The notes under the pieces were generated by a model. That model worked only from the letters and a program-made list of their open reading frames with translations, had not been told where the DNA came from and made no database searches. A stretch of 64,000 nucleotides of DNA from UBA4416 sp035439445 (GTDB taxonomy: Bacteria > Bacteroidota > Bacteroidia > B-17B0 > Aurantibacillaceae), in assembly GCA_035439445.1 (NCBI GenBank), contig DAORKG010000001.1, forward strand, positions 1 through 64,000. Reading direction: 5' to 3'. This document shows, piece after piece, positions 17,777 through 27,442 of the stretch (the first letter of the stretch is position 1; the number at the start of each line of letters is the position of its first letter). Both the position numbers and the translations under genes were made by a program.

Positions 17777-18850
17777 TTATTTTTTTAAAGATAATTCATT
17801 TTTTATGATTTCAGCCAAATTAGGTCTTAATCTACTTTTATATACTGAAAGACACTCAGGGCCATTCTTAACGCGTCCTTTTCTTAATTCACGCTGCATT
17901 TCAATAGGTAAAGCTACAATTTCCTGACATTTAGGAGTACAACATCCTTGCATTTTTTCTGCACATTCGTCACATTGTATAAACAACAAATGACAATCAT
18001 CATTTTTGCAGTTCACATGAGTGTCGCATGGTTTACCACATTGATGGCATTTACTTAATATATCATCAGTAATTCTTTCTCCTATACGTTCATCAAACAC
18101 AAAGTTAATTCCTCTGAATTTGCTTTCTAAACCTTGCTCTTTTACTTCTTTCGCATACTGAATAATGCCACCATGAAGGTGATTTACATCTTTAAAGCCT
18201 TTATGTTTTAAATAGGCACTTGCTTTTTCGCAACGAATTCCACCGGTGCAATACATAATCACTTTTTTATCTTCCTGTCCCTTTAAGTGTTCAACAACCA
18301 ATGGCAACTCTTCTCTAAAGGTGTCTGCATCAGGGCAAAATGCTTTATCAAAACGCCCCACCTCACTTTCGTAATGATTTCTCATATCAACTACTATTGT
18401 GTTTGGGTCTTCAATAGCTTTATTGAATCCTTCGGCATTTAAATATGTTCCTGTATTTGATGCGTCGAAGGTCGGGTCATTAATACCATCGGCAACAACC
18501 TTTTCTTTTACTTTAATAATTAGTTTGTAAAACGACTTACCATTACCGTCAACCGCAATTTTAAAAGGAATATCCTTAAAGCGTTCATCACTAAATAGTT
18601 GTTTTACAAATTTATCCCAGTTGTCTTTCGGGATACTCATTTGAGCATTAATTCCTTCATGAGCCACATAAATTCTTCCAAAGCAGTTTAAATCTGTCCA
18701 TTGGATAAATAGGTTGTCTCTTAATTCTTTTGGATCCTCAATTTTTACATATCTGTAAAAAGAGAAAGTTACTCGCTCAATAGTCTCTTGAGCCAAACGA
18801 GCTTTAAGCTCGTCTTTGTTAATACGGTTTCTTAATTCTGGCATTTTCAT
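17777..18850 (-). CDS. trhO: tRNA uridine(34) hydroxylase, rhodanese-type (TrhO/YceA)
   Basis: A 357-residue protein with the TrhO layout. An N-terminal acylphosphatase-like/UPF0176 domain (about 20-120, AHEGINAQMS) precedes a rhodanese domain with catalytic Cys201 in CTGGIRC. A C-terminal Cys-rich region follows (CHQCGKPCDTHVNC, CDECAEKMQGCCTPKC) that probably binds metal. TrhO hydroxylates U34 of several tRNAs using molecular oxygen. Its place at the head of the tyrosine-degradation run is probably incidental. A second in-frame ATG at codon 3 is an alternative start. Confidence 0.92.
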   Translation of the reverse strand: MKMPELRNRINKDELKARLAQETIERVTFSFYRYVKIEDPKELRDNLFIQWTDLNCFGRIYVAHEGINAQMSIPKDNWDKFVKQLFSDERFKDIPFKIAVDGNGKSFYKLIIKVKEKVVADGINDPTFDASNTGTYLNAEGFNKAIEDPNTIVVDMRNHYESEVGRFDKAFCPDADTFREELPLVVEHLKGQEDKKVIMYCTGGIRCEKASAYLKHKGFKDVNHLHGGIIQYAKEVKEQGLESKFRGINFVFDERIGERITDDILSKCHQCGKPCDTHVNCKNDDCHLLFIQCDECAEKMQGCCTPKCQEIVALPIEMQRELRKGRVKNGPECLSVYKSRLRPNLAEIIKNELSLKK

Positions 18851-18939
18851 AATAGATATAATTGCAGGTTATACTATTTATTAATTATAAAAATTAAAAA
18901 GGTTTGATTTTCAAATCAGCACATTTTTAATTACGTTTG

Positions 18940-18947
18940 CAAAGGTA
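18940..18947 (-). promoter_or_regulatory. -7 element upstream of trhO
   Basis: TACCTTTG on the minus strand is a strong TAnnTTTG match. It would start a transcript near 18933 with a leader of about 80 bases. No convincing -33 element is present. It is the likely promoter for trhO-hmgA-hpd. Confidence 0.45.
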
Positions 18948-19018
18948 GTAAAAACTAAAAGACCAGAGAAGTTACACTTTCTGATTTTTAGTAAGTCTAA
19001 GGATCTAAAAATACTCAT

Positions 19019-19963
19019 ATGACGTATAATAAAGAAGACAAAATTTTAATTATTGGTGCCGGTGGCCAAATTGGGATTGAATTGGTTCAGGAGTTAAGCA
19101 AATTATATGGTTCAAGCAATGTCATTGCTGCCGATGTAAAACCAATTCCTGCTTTGGATGTGAATCCGTTTGAGAAATTAGATGTTTTAGATAAAGATGC
19201 ACTATTAAATGTGGTTAAAAAACATGGCATTTCACATGTTTACTTATTAGCCGCCTTATTATCAGCTACAGGTGAACAAAACCCAATGTTTGCGTGGAAG
19301 CTAAATATGGAGGGGTTATTTAATGTGTTGGATTTAGCCAAAGAAAAACATATCTCAAAAGTTTACTGGCCTAGTTCTATTGCTGTTTTCGGACCAACAA
19401 CGCCTAGAGTAAACACTCCACAGTACACTGTGATGGAGCCTACAACAGTTTATGGTATCAGTAAACAGGCTGGTGAGCGTTGGTGCGAATGGTATCATAA
19501 CAAGTTTGGGGTAGACGTGAGAAGTTTGCGATATCCAGGGCTAATTGGCTGGAAATCAGCGCCGGGTGGAGGCACAACAGATTACGCTGTACATATTTTC
19601 CATCAAGCCTTAAAAACGAAGACTTATGAGTGTTTTTTAAGTGCAGATACAGCTTTACCTATGATGCACATGGAAGATGCTATAAGGGCAACCATTGAAA
19701 TAATGCACGCTCCGTCTGAAAATATAAAAATAAGAGGAAGTTATAACTTAGCAGGTATTAGTTTTACCCCGGCTCAAATAGCTGCCGAAATTCAAAAACA
19801 TATCCCTGATTTCACAATTTCATACAATCCAGACTTCAGACAAGCCATTGCTAACAGTTGGCCTCAGAGCATTTTAGAGGATGAGGCGAAAAATCATTGG
19901 AATTGGTCGGCAAAATATAATCTTTCGTCTTTAGTGGCCAATATGTTAGAAAATTTGGCATAA
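19019..19963 (+). CDS. Epimerase-type L-threonine 3-dehydrogenase
   Basis: A 314-residue extended short-chain dehydrogenase. The NAD-binding GAGGQIG is at 13-19, and the catalytic set is Ser120 (WPSSIAVFG), Tyr145 and Lys149 (YGISK). The sequences SKQAGERWCEWYHNKFG and RYPGLIGWKSAPGGGTTDYAV match the UDP-galactose-epimerase-like L-threonine dehydrogenases described in Flavobacterium, which oxidise threonine to 2-amino-3-oxobutyrate. A plain sugar epimerase is unlikely given these segments. The partner lyase (Kbl) is not adjacent. It stands alone and is divergent from trhO. Confidence 0.85.
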   Translation: MTYNKEDKILIIGAGGQIGIELVQELSKLYGSSNVIAADVKPIPALDVNPFEKLDVLDKDALLNVVKKHGISHVYLLAALLSATGEQNPMFAWKLNMEGLFNVLDLAKEKHISKVYWPSSIAVFGPTTPRVNTPQYTVMEPTTVYGISKQAGERWCEWYHNKFGVDVRSLRYPGLIGWKSAPGGGTTDYAVHIFHQALKTKTYECFLSADTALPMMHMEDAIRATIEIMHAPSENIKIRGSYNLAGISFTPAQIAAEIQKHIPDFTISYNPDFRQAIANSWPQSILEDEAKNHWNWSAKYNLSSLVANMLENLA

Positions 19964-20119
19964 TAAATGCTCTTAAATCTGTAACTTTTTTTGAATGTAT
20001 TCGTACAACAAACACGAGGTTTAAACTAATTTAGAAATCATCGGGTTTTTTCGCGGTTTTGTCTAAATTTTTAAAAAAACTACAAAGAAATTACATAATT
20101 TAGTAAAAGATATTTGCCT

Positions 20120-21019
20120 ATGAAAAAAATATATTTAATACTGATTTTTTTGGTTTACCAAGTAAGCCAAGCTCAGTCTCAGTCTTTTGAAAAAGCAGCA
20201 AATGGAGATACTATCAATTTAATTGATGTTTTAGGTAAAAAACAAGGCAAATGGATTGTGAGAGGTAAACACAAGCCCGGTTCTTGCTTTGCCCCTGAAC
20301 AAAAAGTTGAGGAAGGTAAGTATACTGATAACCGTAAAATAGGAAAGTGGTTAGAATATTACTGTAATGGTAATATGAAAAATCAATTAACATTCCAAAA
20401 TGGACGTCCTGATGGTTACGCTATTATGTACCACGAGAATGGTAAAATATCTGAAGAAGGAAATTGGAAAAACAATCGTTGGACAGGTCCATATAAATTA
20501 TATTACGAAAATGGTCAGCCACAGCATGAGTTCAACTTCAACGCTAGTGGAAAAAGAGAAGGACCAGTAAAATATTTCTATGAAAATGGTCAGTTAGCTA
20601 TTGAAGGAAATTTTGTTAATGGTAAAGAGTCAGGTGTTATTACAGAATATCACGAAAATGGTGATTTAAAAGCGACTAAAACTTACAACGATGGAGCTGT
20701 TGATGTGGCTTCTATTAAAGAGTTTGAACCTAAAAAACCTATTATTAAGTCTAAAGATGCTCCATTAGACAACGCACCAAAAATTGTTTTAAAAGCTGAT
20801 GAAAAACCAAATGGTGTTACAGCCGGAAAAGGACCTTTAATCTTAAATGGTGATCATATCACTTACAACAAAAACAAACAAATTACAAAAGACGGATTCT
20901 TTAAAGATAATCGTTTAATGGATGGTAAAGCATATATTTATGATGAGAACGGAATCTTACAACGTATCTCGGTTTATAAAAATGGTATGTATGTAGGTGA
21001 TGCACCTATTGAAAACTAA
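20120..21019 (+). CDS. Exported MORN/YwqK-repeat protein
   Basis: A 299-residue exported protein. The ATG at 20120 gives the signal peptide MKKIYLILIFLVYQVSQAQS; an upstream in-frame TTG at 20114 is a poorer start. Residues about 50-190 hold five or six tandem MORN-like units of the form G-x-W-x-x-Y-[YH]-E-N-G-[QKN]-x-x-x-E (YYENGQPQHEF, YFYENGQLAIEG, YHENGDLKATK), as in the YwqK family. MORN repeats are structural beta-hairpins; no enzyme activity is implied. A second short MORN-like unit ends the protein (YIYDENGILQRIS). A strong terminator follows, so it is probably monocistronic. Confidence 0.85.
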   Translation: MKKIYLILIFLVYQVSQAQSQSFEKAANGDTINLIDVLGKKQGKWIVRGKHKPGSCFAPEQKVEEGKYTDNRKIGKWLEYYCNGNMKNQLTFQNGRPDGYAIMYHENGKISEEGNWKNNRWTGPYKLYYENGQPQHEFNFNASGKREGPVKYFYENGQLAIEGNFVNGKESGVITEYHENGDLKATKTYNDGAVDVASIKEFEPKKPIIKSKDAPLDNAPKIVLKADEKPNGVTAGKGPLILNGDHITYNKNKQITKDGFFKDNRLMDGKAYIYDENGILQRISVYKNGMYVGDAPIEN

Positions 21020-21041
21020 TTACAAAAAACATTAAATATTG

Positions 21042-21068
21042 AAAAGACGGCATTTGCCGTCTTTTTTT
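21042..21068 (+). terminator. Terminator after the MORN-repeat gene
   Basis: Stem AAAAGACGGCA (21042-21052) pairs with TGCCGTCTTTT (21055-21065) around a two-base loop. It ends in a run of seven T residues. Confidence 0.9.
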
Positions 21069-21097
21069 ATTTAGTAAATTTAGAATCTAATAATTTT

Positions 21098-22561
21098 ATG
21101 GAAAAGTTACTTATTTACAATACTCTTAGTAGAACGAAAGAAGAATTTAAAGCAATAAATCCTCCGTTTGTTGGAATGTATGTTTGTGGACCAACAGTTT
21201 ACAGTGATGTGCATTTAGGTAATTGCCGCACATTTATGTCGTTTGATATAATTTACCGCTATTTGTTGCATTTAGGCTACAAAGTACGTTATGTTCGTAA
21301 TATTACTGATGCAGGGCATTTGGAGAGTGATGGAGATGTAGGAGAGGATAAAATTTCTAAGAAAGCAAAATTATCTCAATTAGAACCAATGGAGATTGTA
21401 CAAAAGTACACTGTTGGATTTAGAGATATTATGGCCATGTTTAATACTTTACCACCAAGCATTGAACCTACAGCTACAGGACATATCATAGAACAACAAG
21501 AGATAGCCAAACAAATTATAAAAAATGGTTTAGCGTATGAACACAATGGTACGGTATATTTTGATGTTGAAAAATTTGCAAAAACAAATAACTACACAGC
21601 TCTTACCAATCGTAAGTTGGAAGAGTTGTTAGAGAACACTCGCGATTTAGACGGACAAGATGAAAAGAAAGGACGTTTGGATTTTGCTTTATGGATTAAA
21701 GCAAAGCCGGAGCACTTAATGAAGTGGCCTAGTCCTTGGGGAGTTGGTTTTCCGGGATGGCACATCGAGTGTTCTGCTATGAGTACAAAATATTTAGGAG
21801 AGCAATTTGATATACATGGCGGAGGAATGGATTTACAGGCCACACATCATACCAATGAAATTGCGCAAAACATTGCCTACTGTGGCAAAAGTCCTGCTAA
21901 TTATTGGATGCATACAAACATGCTAACCGTTAACGGACAAAAGATGAGTAAATCTCTTGGCAATAGTTTCTTGCCAATGGAATTATTTACCGGAAATCAC
22001 CCTTTGTTAACTAAGGGCTTCAGTCCGATGGCAGTTAGATTCTTTATGATGCAAACTCATTACAGAAGCACACTTGATTTTAGTAATGAAGCATTAACAG
22101 CTTCTGAAAAAGCGTATACACGTTTGATGGATAGCTATAAAACACTTCAATCTCTTAAGGCTTCAGCAACATCTTCTGAAGATATTGCAGCATTAGAGAG
22201 AGAATGTTATAATGCCATGAATGATGATTTTAATACACCGGTATTAATTGCTAATTTGTTTGATGCAATTAGAATTATCAATTCAGCTAATGATAAGAAA
22301 GCAAGTTTAACACAAGCAGATATTGATTTATTGAATAAGATTTATCAGCATTTTGTATTTGATGTGATGGGCTTGAAAAAAGAAGAAGAGACAGGGAAAG
22401 CAAACACAGCATTGGAAGGCGTTATGGAATTAGTATTGGATTTGCGTAACAAGGCTAAAGCTAACAAAGATTTTGCAACCTCTGATGAAATCAGGAATAA
22501 ACTGACTGCCGCAAATATTCAAATTAAAGACACTAAAGAAGGAACAACCTGGAGTATTTAA
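21098..22561 (+). CDS. cysS: Cysteinyl-tRNA synthetase
   Basis: A 487-residue class I aminoacyl-tRNA synthetase that charges tRNA-Cys. The HIGH-type motif appears as HLGN at 39-42, the zinc ligand Cys30 lies in YVCGPTVY, and KMSKS is at 282-286. The family motifs WHIECSAMS and GGGMDL..HHTNEIAQ are present, followed by the DALR-type helical domain. Full length. The glutaminyl cyclotransferase gene starts three bases after its stop, so the two are probably co-transcribed, with the exported unknown and polA possibly continuing the same unit. Confidence 0.97.
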   Translation: MEKLLIYNTLSRTKEEFKAINPPFVGMYVCGPTVYSDVHLGNCRTFMSFDIIYRYLLHLGYKVRYVRNITDAGHLESDGDVGEDKISKKAKLSQLEPMEIVQKYTVGFRDIMAMFNTLPPSIEPTATGHIIEQQEIAKQIIKNGLAYEHNGTVYFDVEKFAKTNNYTALTNRKLEELLENTRDLDGQDEKKGRLDFALWIKAKPEHLMKWPSPWGVGFPGWHIECSAMSTKYLGEQFDIHGGGMDLQATHHTNEIAQNIAYCGKSPANYWMHTNMLTVNGQKMSKSLGNSFLPMELFTGNHPLLTKGFSPMAVRFFMMQTHYRSTLDFSNEALTASEKAYTRLMDSYKTLQSLKASATSSEDIAALERECYNAMNDDFNTPVLIANLFDAIRIINSANDKKASLTQADIDLLNKIYQHFVFDVMGLKKEEETGKANTALEGVMELVLDLRNKAKANKDFATSDEIRNKLTAANIQIKDTKEGTTWSI

Positions 22562-22564
22562 TTA

Positions 22565-23419
22565 ATGATTAAAATGAACTTAAATAAAAGTATATTATAT
22601 TTCTTAGCTTGTTCAATTGGCTTGGTATTATTGACTTCTTGTGAACCAGAGAAAACAAAAGAAAATATTGTAGTGCCACCTGTCGTGGATAATACTCCTG
22701 AAATACCTCAGATAAATTATTCTGTTGAGACACAATATCCTCATGATATTAATTCTTTCACAGAGGGTTTTTTATTTCATGATGGCAAGCTATATGAAAG
22801 TACTGGAGCAACAGAGAATTTACCTCAAACAAAATCTTTATTTGGTGAAGTGGATTTAAAAACAGGAAAGATTGATGTAAAAGCTGAGTTAGATCGAAAT
22901 ATTTATTTCGGTGAGGGAATTACATTTTTAAACGGAAAAGTTTTTCAGCTAACTTACAAAAACCAAATGGGTTTTGTTTATGATGGGAAAACTTTTAAAA
23001 ACATTGGTAAGTTTACTTATACTAATCGCGAAGGTTGGGGGTTAACAACAGATGGTAAAAGTTTAATTATGAGTGATGGAACAAGTTATATCACTTATTT
23101 AGATCCAACAAGTTTTGCTGTTACTAAAACACTGGATGTTGCTGAAAATAATTATGTAGTTGAGAATATCAATGAATTAGAATACATCAAAGGATTTATC
23201 TACGCAAATATCTGGATGACAAATACTATTGTGAAAATTGATCCAAATACAGGCAATGTGGTTGCTAAAATAGATTTAAGTGAGTTGTCGAGAAAAAGCA
23301 AAGAGAATAATCCTGGTTCTTTAGAAATGAATGGAATAGCTTACGATTCTGTTGCAAACAAAATATTAGTGACAGGTAAAATGTGGCCGACGATCTATCA
23401 AATTAAATTTCCTCTTTAA
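22565..23419 (+). CDS. Glutaminyl-peptide cyclotransferase lipoprotein
   Basis: A 284-residue protein of the glutamine cyclotransferase (five-bladed propeller) family, which turns N-terminal Gln of proteins into pyroglutamate. It is exported as a lipoprotein: a hydrophobic segment ends in the lipobox LLTSC with Cys26. Family landmarks are YPHDINSFTEGFLFHDGKLYESTG near the start, EGWGLTTDGKSLIMSDGT in the middle, and NELEYIKGFIYANIW. The C-terminal SLEMNGIAYD segment fits the family. Starts at codon 1 or at Met4 are both possible. T9SS cargo often carries N-terminal Gln, so a role in maturing secreted proteins is plausible but inferred. Confidence 0.9.
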   Translation: MIKMNLNKSILYFLACSIGLVLLTSCEPEKTKENIVVPPVVDNTPEIPQINYSVETQYPHDINSFTEGFLFHDGKLYESTGATENLPQTKSLFGEVDLKTGKIDVKAELDRNIYFGEGITFLNGKVFQLTYKNQMGFVYDGKTFKNIGKFTYTNREGWGLTTDGKSLIMSDGTSYITYLDPTSFAVTKTLDVAENNYVVENINELEYIKGFIYANIWMTNTIVKIDPNTGNVVAKIDLSELSRKSKENNPGSLEMNGIAYDSVANKILVTGKMWPTIYQIKFPL

Positions 23420-23439
23420 TAAACTACTTTACAAAAACT

Positions 23440-23997
23440 ATGAAGCATATTTTTTTTCTTCTTTTTATTTTAAGCACTTTTCCTATTTTTTCTCAAGCTA
23501 AAAAAACGCCTGATCTATTTGAAGATGCTTATGTAGTGACTTTAAAAGGAGATACCTTGCGCGGACAAATAAAAATTCCTGCAATCAAAAAATTGGAGTT
23601 GTATCAAAAAATTAGTTTTAAAGATAAAACCAATAAAGTAAAGCCATATTCGGCTGATAGAGTGAAAGGATATGGATATAATAATTATTATTATATATCG
23701 GCTTTTCATAACAACAAATCTTGTTTCTTTAAGGTATTGAGTTCGGGAGAAATTTCATTATTTGTAACAAAGTTTGAAGTATTTGATGAAGGTGTTGCTC
23801 AGGAAGTTCATGAGTACTGTTATATGCTCGAAAAAGGTGATGGTCAATTTATAATTATTGAACCTAAAGGATTGAAAAAACAACTAAAAGATATTTTTAA
23901 ATCAAATAAAGATTTGGTGCAAAAAATAAACGAACAAAAAGAAATAGCTTTAAATGAAGAAACTTTAGAAGCTTATTTCAAAGAATATAATCACTAG
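23440..23997 (+). CDS. Exported protein of unknown function
   Basis: A 185-residue protein with a clear signal peptide (MKHIFFLLFILSTFPIFSQA). The mature part opens with DAYVVTLKGDTLRGQIKIP, a pattern seen at the start of many Bacteroidota exported proteins of unknown function, and carries a basic, charged C-terminal third. No catalytic motif was recognised. It lies 20 bases after the cyclotransferase gene and 11 before polA, so it probably belongs to the same transcript. Confidence 0.75.
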   Translation: MKHIFFLLFILSTFPIFSQAKKTPDLFEDAYVVTLKGDTLRGQIKIPAIKKLELYQKISFKDKTNKVKPYSADRVKGYGYNNYYYISAFHNNKSCFFKVLSSGEISLFVTKFEVFDEGVAQEVHEYCYMLEKGDGQFIIIEPKGLKKQLKDIFKSNKDLVQKINEQKEIALNEETLEAYFKEYNH

Positions 23998-24008
23998 TAT
24001 TTTACTTA

Positions 24009-26864
24009 ATGATAACTAAAGATACACCAAAGAAATTATTTTTATTAGACGCCTTTGCATTAATATACAGAGCTTATTTTGCATTTAGTAGTAATCCTCG
24101 CGTTAGTTCAAAAGGATTAAATACCTCTGCTATTTTTGGATTTACTAATACTTTATTGGAAATTTTAAATAAAGAAAAACCTACACATATTGCGGTGGTG
24201 TTTGATACACCTGAGCAAACTGTGCGTCATACTGAGTTTGTTGAATATAAAGCAAATCGTGAAGAGATGCCTGAAGATTTAAGAACCTGTATTCCATATA
24301 TTATAGAATTAATAGAAGGGTTTAATATTCATATTATTAAAACTCCGGGTTTTGAAGCTGATGATGCCATTGGTACTTTAGCAAAGATTGCAGAGCAACA
24401 AGGTTTTACAACATACATGATGACGCCTGATAAAGATTATGGTCAGTTAGTAGATGAAAATACATTTATTTATAAGCCTGCTCGTTTAGGTAATGGTGCT
24501 GAGGTTTTGGGTGTTGAAGAAATTTGTAAGAAGTGGGAAATTCGTCATGTAGGAGAGTTGATTGATATTTTGGGATTGATGGGTGATAAGGTAGATAATA
24601 TCCCCGGAATACCCGGAGTAGGAGAGAAGACTGCTATTCAGTTAATTAAAGATTTTGGTTCGATTGAAAATTTATTGGAGAACACTGATAAATTGAAAGG
24701 TAAGTTAAAAGAGAAAGTAGAGAACAATAAAGAAAAAGCATTACAATCAAAATGGCTGGCAACCATTATTTTGGATGTGCCAATTGAGTTTAATGAAGCT
24801 GAATTAGTTCGTAAAGACATTAACAAAGAGGCTTTACGTGAATTGTTTACTGAACTTGAATTTAGAGGCATTGCTCAAAAAGTATTGGGAGAAGATATTG
24901 GAAGTGCAAGTAGTAATAATACAACTAATAATACTGCCCCTGTAAAAGCCAAAGAAGAAACAAAAGCAAAGCCTGATTTATTTACTGTAGGTGTTGATTT
25001 GTTTAGCGAGGATCATTTAGAAACCATTGCTGCCGAAGAAGCACGTGTATTTAAAACTATTAAGGATATTAATCCTAATTATATTTTATGTAACACTCCT
25101 GAGTCAGTTAATCAATTGATTTCTGTTTTACAAGCTAATACAGAGTTTTGTTTCGATACGGAAACTACCAGCTTAGATACTATTTTGGCTGAGGTTGTGG
25201 GGATGTCGTTTGCGGTGAAAGTAAATGAAGCGTATTATCTGCCTGTGCCTGAAAACCAAACAGAAGCACAAGCTTTAATCGATTTATTTAAACCTATTTT
25301 TGAAAACACTTCAAAAGTATTGATTGGTCAAAATATAAAATACGACTTACAGGTTTTGAAAAATTATGGTGTAGAGATTAAAAATAAATTGTGGGACACA
25401 ATGGTTGCTCACTTCTTATTTAAACCTGATATGCGCCATAATATGAATATCTTGGCTGAAACCTATTTAGATTATTCACCAATTAGTATTGAGGAATTAA
25501 TTGGTAAAAAAGGAAAAGACCAATTAAGTATGCGTTCAGTACCTGTTGATATTATTAAAGATTACGCTGCTGAAGATGCAGATATTACATTTCAATTAAA
25601 ACAAACCTTTGAACCGCAATTAAAAGAAACCGGTACCGAAAAATTATTTCATGAAGTGGAGTTGCCTTTAATTGAAGCATTGGCAGGCATGGAGCGTGAA
25701 GGGATTAATGTGGATGTACAGGGATTAAATGAATTCTCAGCGCAATTACAAGAAGATATTACCAAAGTTGACGCTGAGATACAAGCATTAGCCGGAACAA
25801 AATTTAATATTTCTTCGCCAAAACAAGTAGGGGAGATTTTATTTGAGTACTTAAAAATCGTTGATAAACCAAAGAAAACTAAAACAGGTCAATATGCTAC
25901 CGGCGAAGATATTTTATCGAAACTAGAAGGTAAACATCCCATCGTTGCTAAGATTTTAGATTACCGTGAGTTGGTAAAACTTAAATCAACGTATGTAGAT
26001 ACTTTACCTTTACTAGTAAATGAAAAAACAAATCGTATTCATACAACCTTTAATCAAGTAGTAGCGGTTACGGGGCGTTTAAGCAGCGATAATCCTAATT
26101 TGCAAAATATTCCTATTCGAACAGAGCGTGGACGACAAATACGTAAAGCATTTATTCCGCGAAATGAAGATTATATTTTATTAAGTGCGGATTACTCGCA
26201 AATTGAATTACGTATTGTGGCTTCTATTAGCGGCGACCCAAATATGTGTGAAGCGTTTAATTTAGGAAAAGACATTCACACAGCTACTGCCGCTAAAGTA
26301 TATGGTATTGAAGAAAGTGAAGTAACTAAAGAAATGCGTTACAAAGCTAAGAGTGTAAACTTTGGTATTATATACGGACAAGGAGCTTTTGGTTTGGCAG
26401 ATAATTTAAATATTCCAAGAGCAGAAGCTAAACAATTAATTGATAATTATTTTGCTCAATATACATCCATTAAAACATACATGGATAATGAAATTAACTT
26501 TGCTAAAGAGCACGGTTATGTACAAACCTTATTAGGTCGTAAACGTTGGTTGAAAGATATTAATTCAAGTAACGCCACTGTAAGATCCTTTGCTGAACGA
26601 AATGCGATTAATGCGCCTATACAAGGTTCTGCAGCTGATATGATTAAAGTAGCGATGATTAATATTTATAACGAATTAAAAGGAATGAATATTAAATCAA
26701 AAATGATATTACAAGTGCATGATGAGTTAGTGTTTGATGTATATAAACCAGAGTTGGATTTAATAAAACCAATTATTGAAAAGCACATGAAAAACGCGTT
26801 GCCATTAAACGTTCCGGTTGAAGTTGGAATGGGAGTTGGTAATAACTGGTTAGAAGCACATTAG
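24009..26864 (+). CDS. polA: DNA polymerase I
   Basis: A 951-residue family A polymerase with all three domains. The 5'-nuclease comes first (residues 1 to about 300, VDNIPGIPGVGEKTA). The 3'-5' exonuclease has catalytic Asp383 and Glu385 (CFDTETTSLD), so proofreading should be active. The polymerase domain has motif A DYSQIELR at 728-735, motif B KSVNFGIIYG and motif C HDE at 904-906. It repairs gaps and removes Okazaki primers. A poorly conserved linker at about 300-360 is normal for Bacteroidota. A palindromic terminator-like structure follows. Confidence 0.97.
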   Translation: MITKDTPKKLFLLDAFALIYRAYFAFSSNPRVSSKGLNTSAIFGFTNTLLEILNKEKPTHIAVVFDTPEQTVRHTEFVEYKANREEMPEDLRTCIPYIIELIEGFNIHIIKTPGFEADDAIGTLAKIAEQQGFTTYMMTPDKDYGQLVDENTFIYKPARLGNGAEVLGVEEICKKWEIRHVGELIDILGLMGDKVDNIPGIPGVGEKTAIQLIKDFGSIENLLENTDKLKGKLKEKVENNKEKALQSKWLATIILDVPIEFNEAELVRKDINKEALRELFTELEFRGIAQKVLGEDIGSASSNNTTNNTAPVKAKEETKAKPDLFTVGVDLFSEDHLETIAAEEARVFKTIKDINPNYILCNTPESVNQLISVLQANTEFCFDTETTSLDTILAEVVGMSFAVKVNEAYYLPVPENQTEAQALIDLFKPIFENTSKVLIGQNIKYDLQVLKNYGVEIKNKLWDTMVAHFLFKPDMRHNMNILAETYLDYSPISIEELIGKKGKDQLSMRSVPVDIIKDYAAEDADITFQLKQTFEPQLKETGTEKLFHEVELPLIEALAGMEREGINVDVQGLNEFSAQLQEDITKVDAEIQALAGTKFNISSPKQVGEILFEYLKIVDKPKKTKTGQYATGEDILSKLEGKHPIVAKILDYRELVKLKSTYVDTLPLLVNEKTNRIHTTFNQVVAVTGRLSSDNPNLQNIPIRTERGRQIRKAFIPRNEDYILLSADYSQIELRIVASISGDPNMCEAFNLGKDIHTATAAKVYGIEESEVTKEMRYKAKSVNFGIIYGQGAFGLADNLNIPRAEAKQLIDNYFAQYTSIKTYMDNEINFAKEHGYVQTLLGRKRWLKDINSSNATVRSFAERNAINAPIQGSAADMIKVAMINIYNELKGMNIKSKMILQVHDELVFDVYKPELDLIKPIIEKHMKNALPLNVPVEVGMGVGNNWLEAH

Positions 26865-26872
26865 ATAGTTTT

Positions 26873-26918
26873 ACACCTGTCAGGTTTATGTGCTGTTTGC
26901 TAAAAACCTGACAGGTGT
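26873..26918 (+). terminator. Inverted repeat after polA
   Basis: Arms ACACCTGTCAGGTTT (26873-26887) and AAACCTGACAGGTGT (26904-26918) are fully complementary around a 16-base loop. There is no strong T tail. The sequence resembles the palindromes at 1262 and 46871, so it may be a repeat-family member that also ends polA transcription. Confidence 0.6.
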
Positions 26919-26930
26919 TATTTGATGAAC

Positions 26931-26972
26931 ACTTCTCGATACAGTCTTCGTGCCTCATACTTACTCGAAGTG
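26931..26972. repeat. Second copy of the CTTCTCGA...CTCGAAGTG repeat
   Basis: ACTTCTCGA (26931-26939) and CTCGAAGTG (26964-26972) flank a 24-base spacer. The outer sequences match the shorter element at 15296-15320. It marks the border between polA and the accessory block. Confidence 0.5.
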
Positions 26973-26995
26973 GCATGCATTAATGAGGATGGTTT

Positions 26996-27438
26996 TTATA
27001 AAGAAATATATTCTATTTCTTTTTCTAATCTATCAAAATTTTCTTCGTTTTTTGGAGCAGCAAATGGTTTGATTTTGTTGCATTCTTCGACCGTTTCAAA
27101 AATCATTTTAAATGATATTTCTGTTGAGCTATCAGATATTTTCTTGAAACCAACTTCCATATCAAATAATGGTTGCGATACTCTTTTCCAAGTTATTTTT
27201 TGTAATGGCTCCACGCTATCAAATATGAAGAGTTTTCATAATTTCCTTTCTCAGGGCCATGCATGGTTAATAACCATTTACCTCCAGGTTTTAAATCAAA
27301 TTCATGTATTGTATTTGTAAAACCATGTGGTCCCCACCAGTTTTTTAAATGATTGGGATTTTCAAAAGCATGATATACTTTTTCTATAGGTGCTTGAATG
27401 ATACGTGAACTAAATATTTCTTTATCTGTGTTTGACAT
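26996..27438 (-). pseudogene. SRPBCC (AHSA1-like) protein gene split by a one-base deletion
   Basis: The first 81-codon frame (27438-27193) reads SSRIIQAPIEKVYHAFENPNHLKNWWGPHGF and GKWLLTMHGPEKGNYENSSY. This is the N-terminal half of an AHSA1/START-like ligand-binding protein. The remainder (QKITWKRVSQPLFDMEVGFKK, ENFDRLEKEIEYISL) continues in another frame from about 27220. Adding one T in the TTT run near 27220-27224 would join them as SSYFDSVEPLQKITW, giving about 148 residues, normal for the family. It follows the arr-like gene by four bases, suggesting a former or current operon. The break may be a true mutation or a sequencing error. Confidence 0.8.
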
Positions 27439-27442
27439 TTGC

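Noticed and set aside
26922..27320. 132-codon plus-strand frame over the accessory-block border
   Set aside because: It is antisense to the SRPBCC gene, whose protein similarity is clear despite the frameshift, and its own product has no recognisable pattern.
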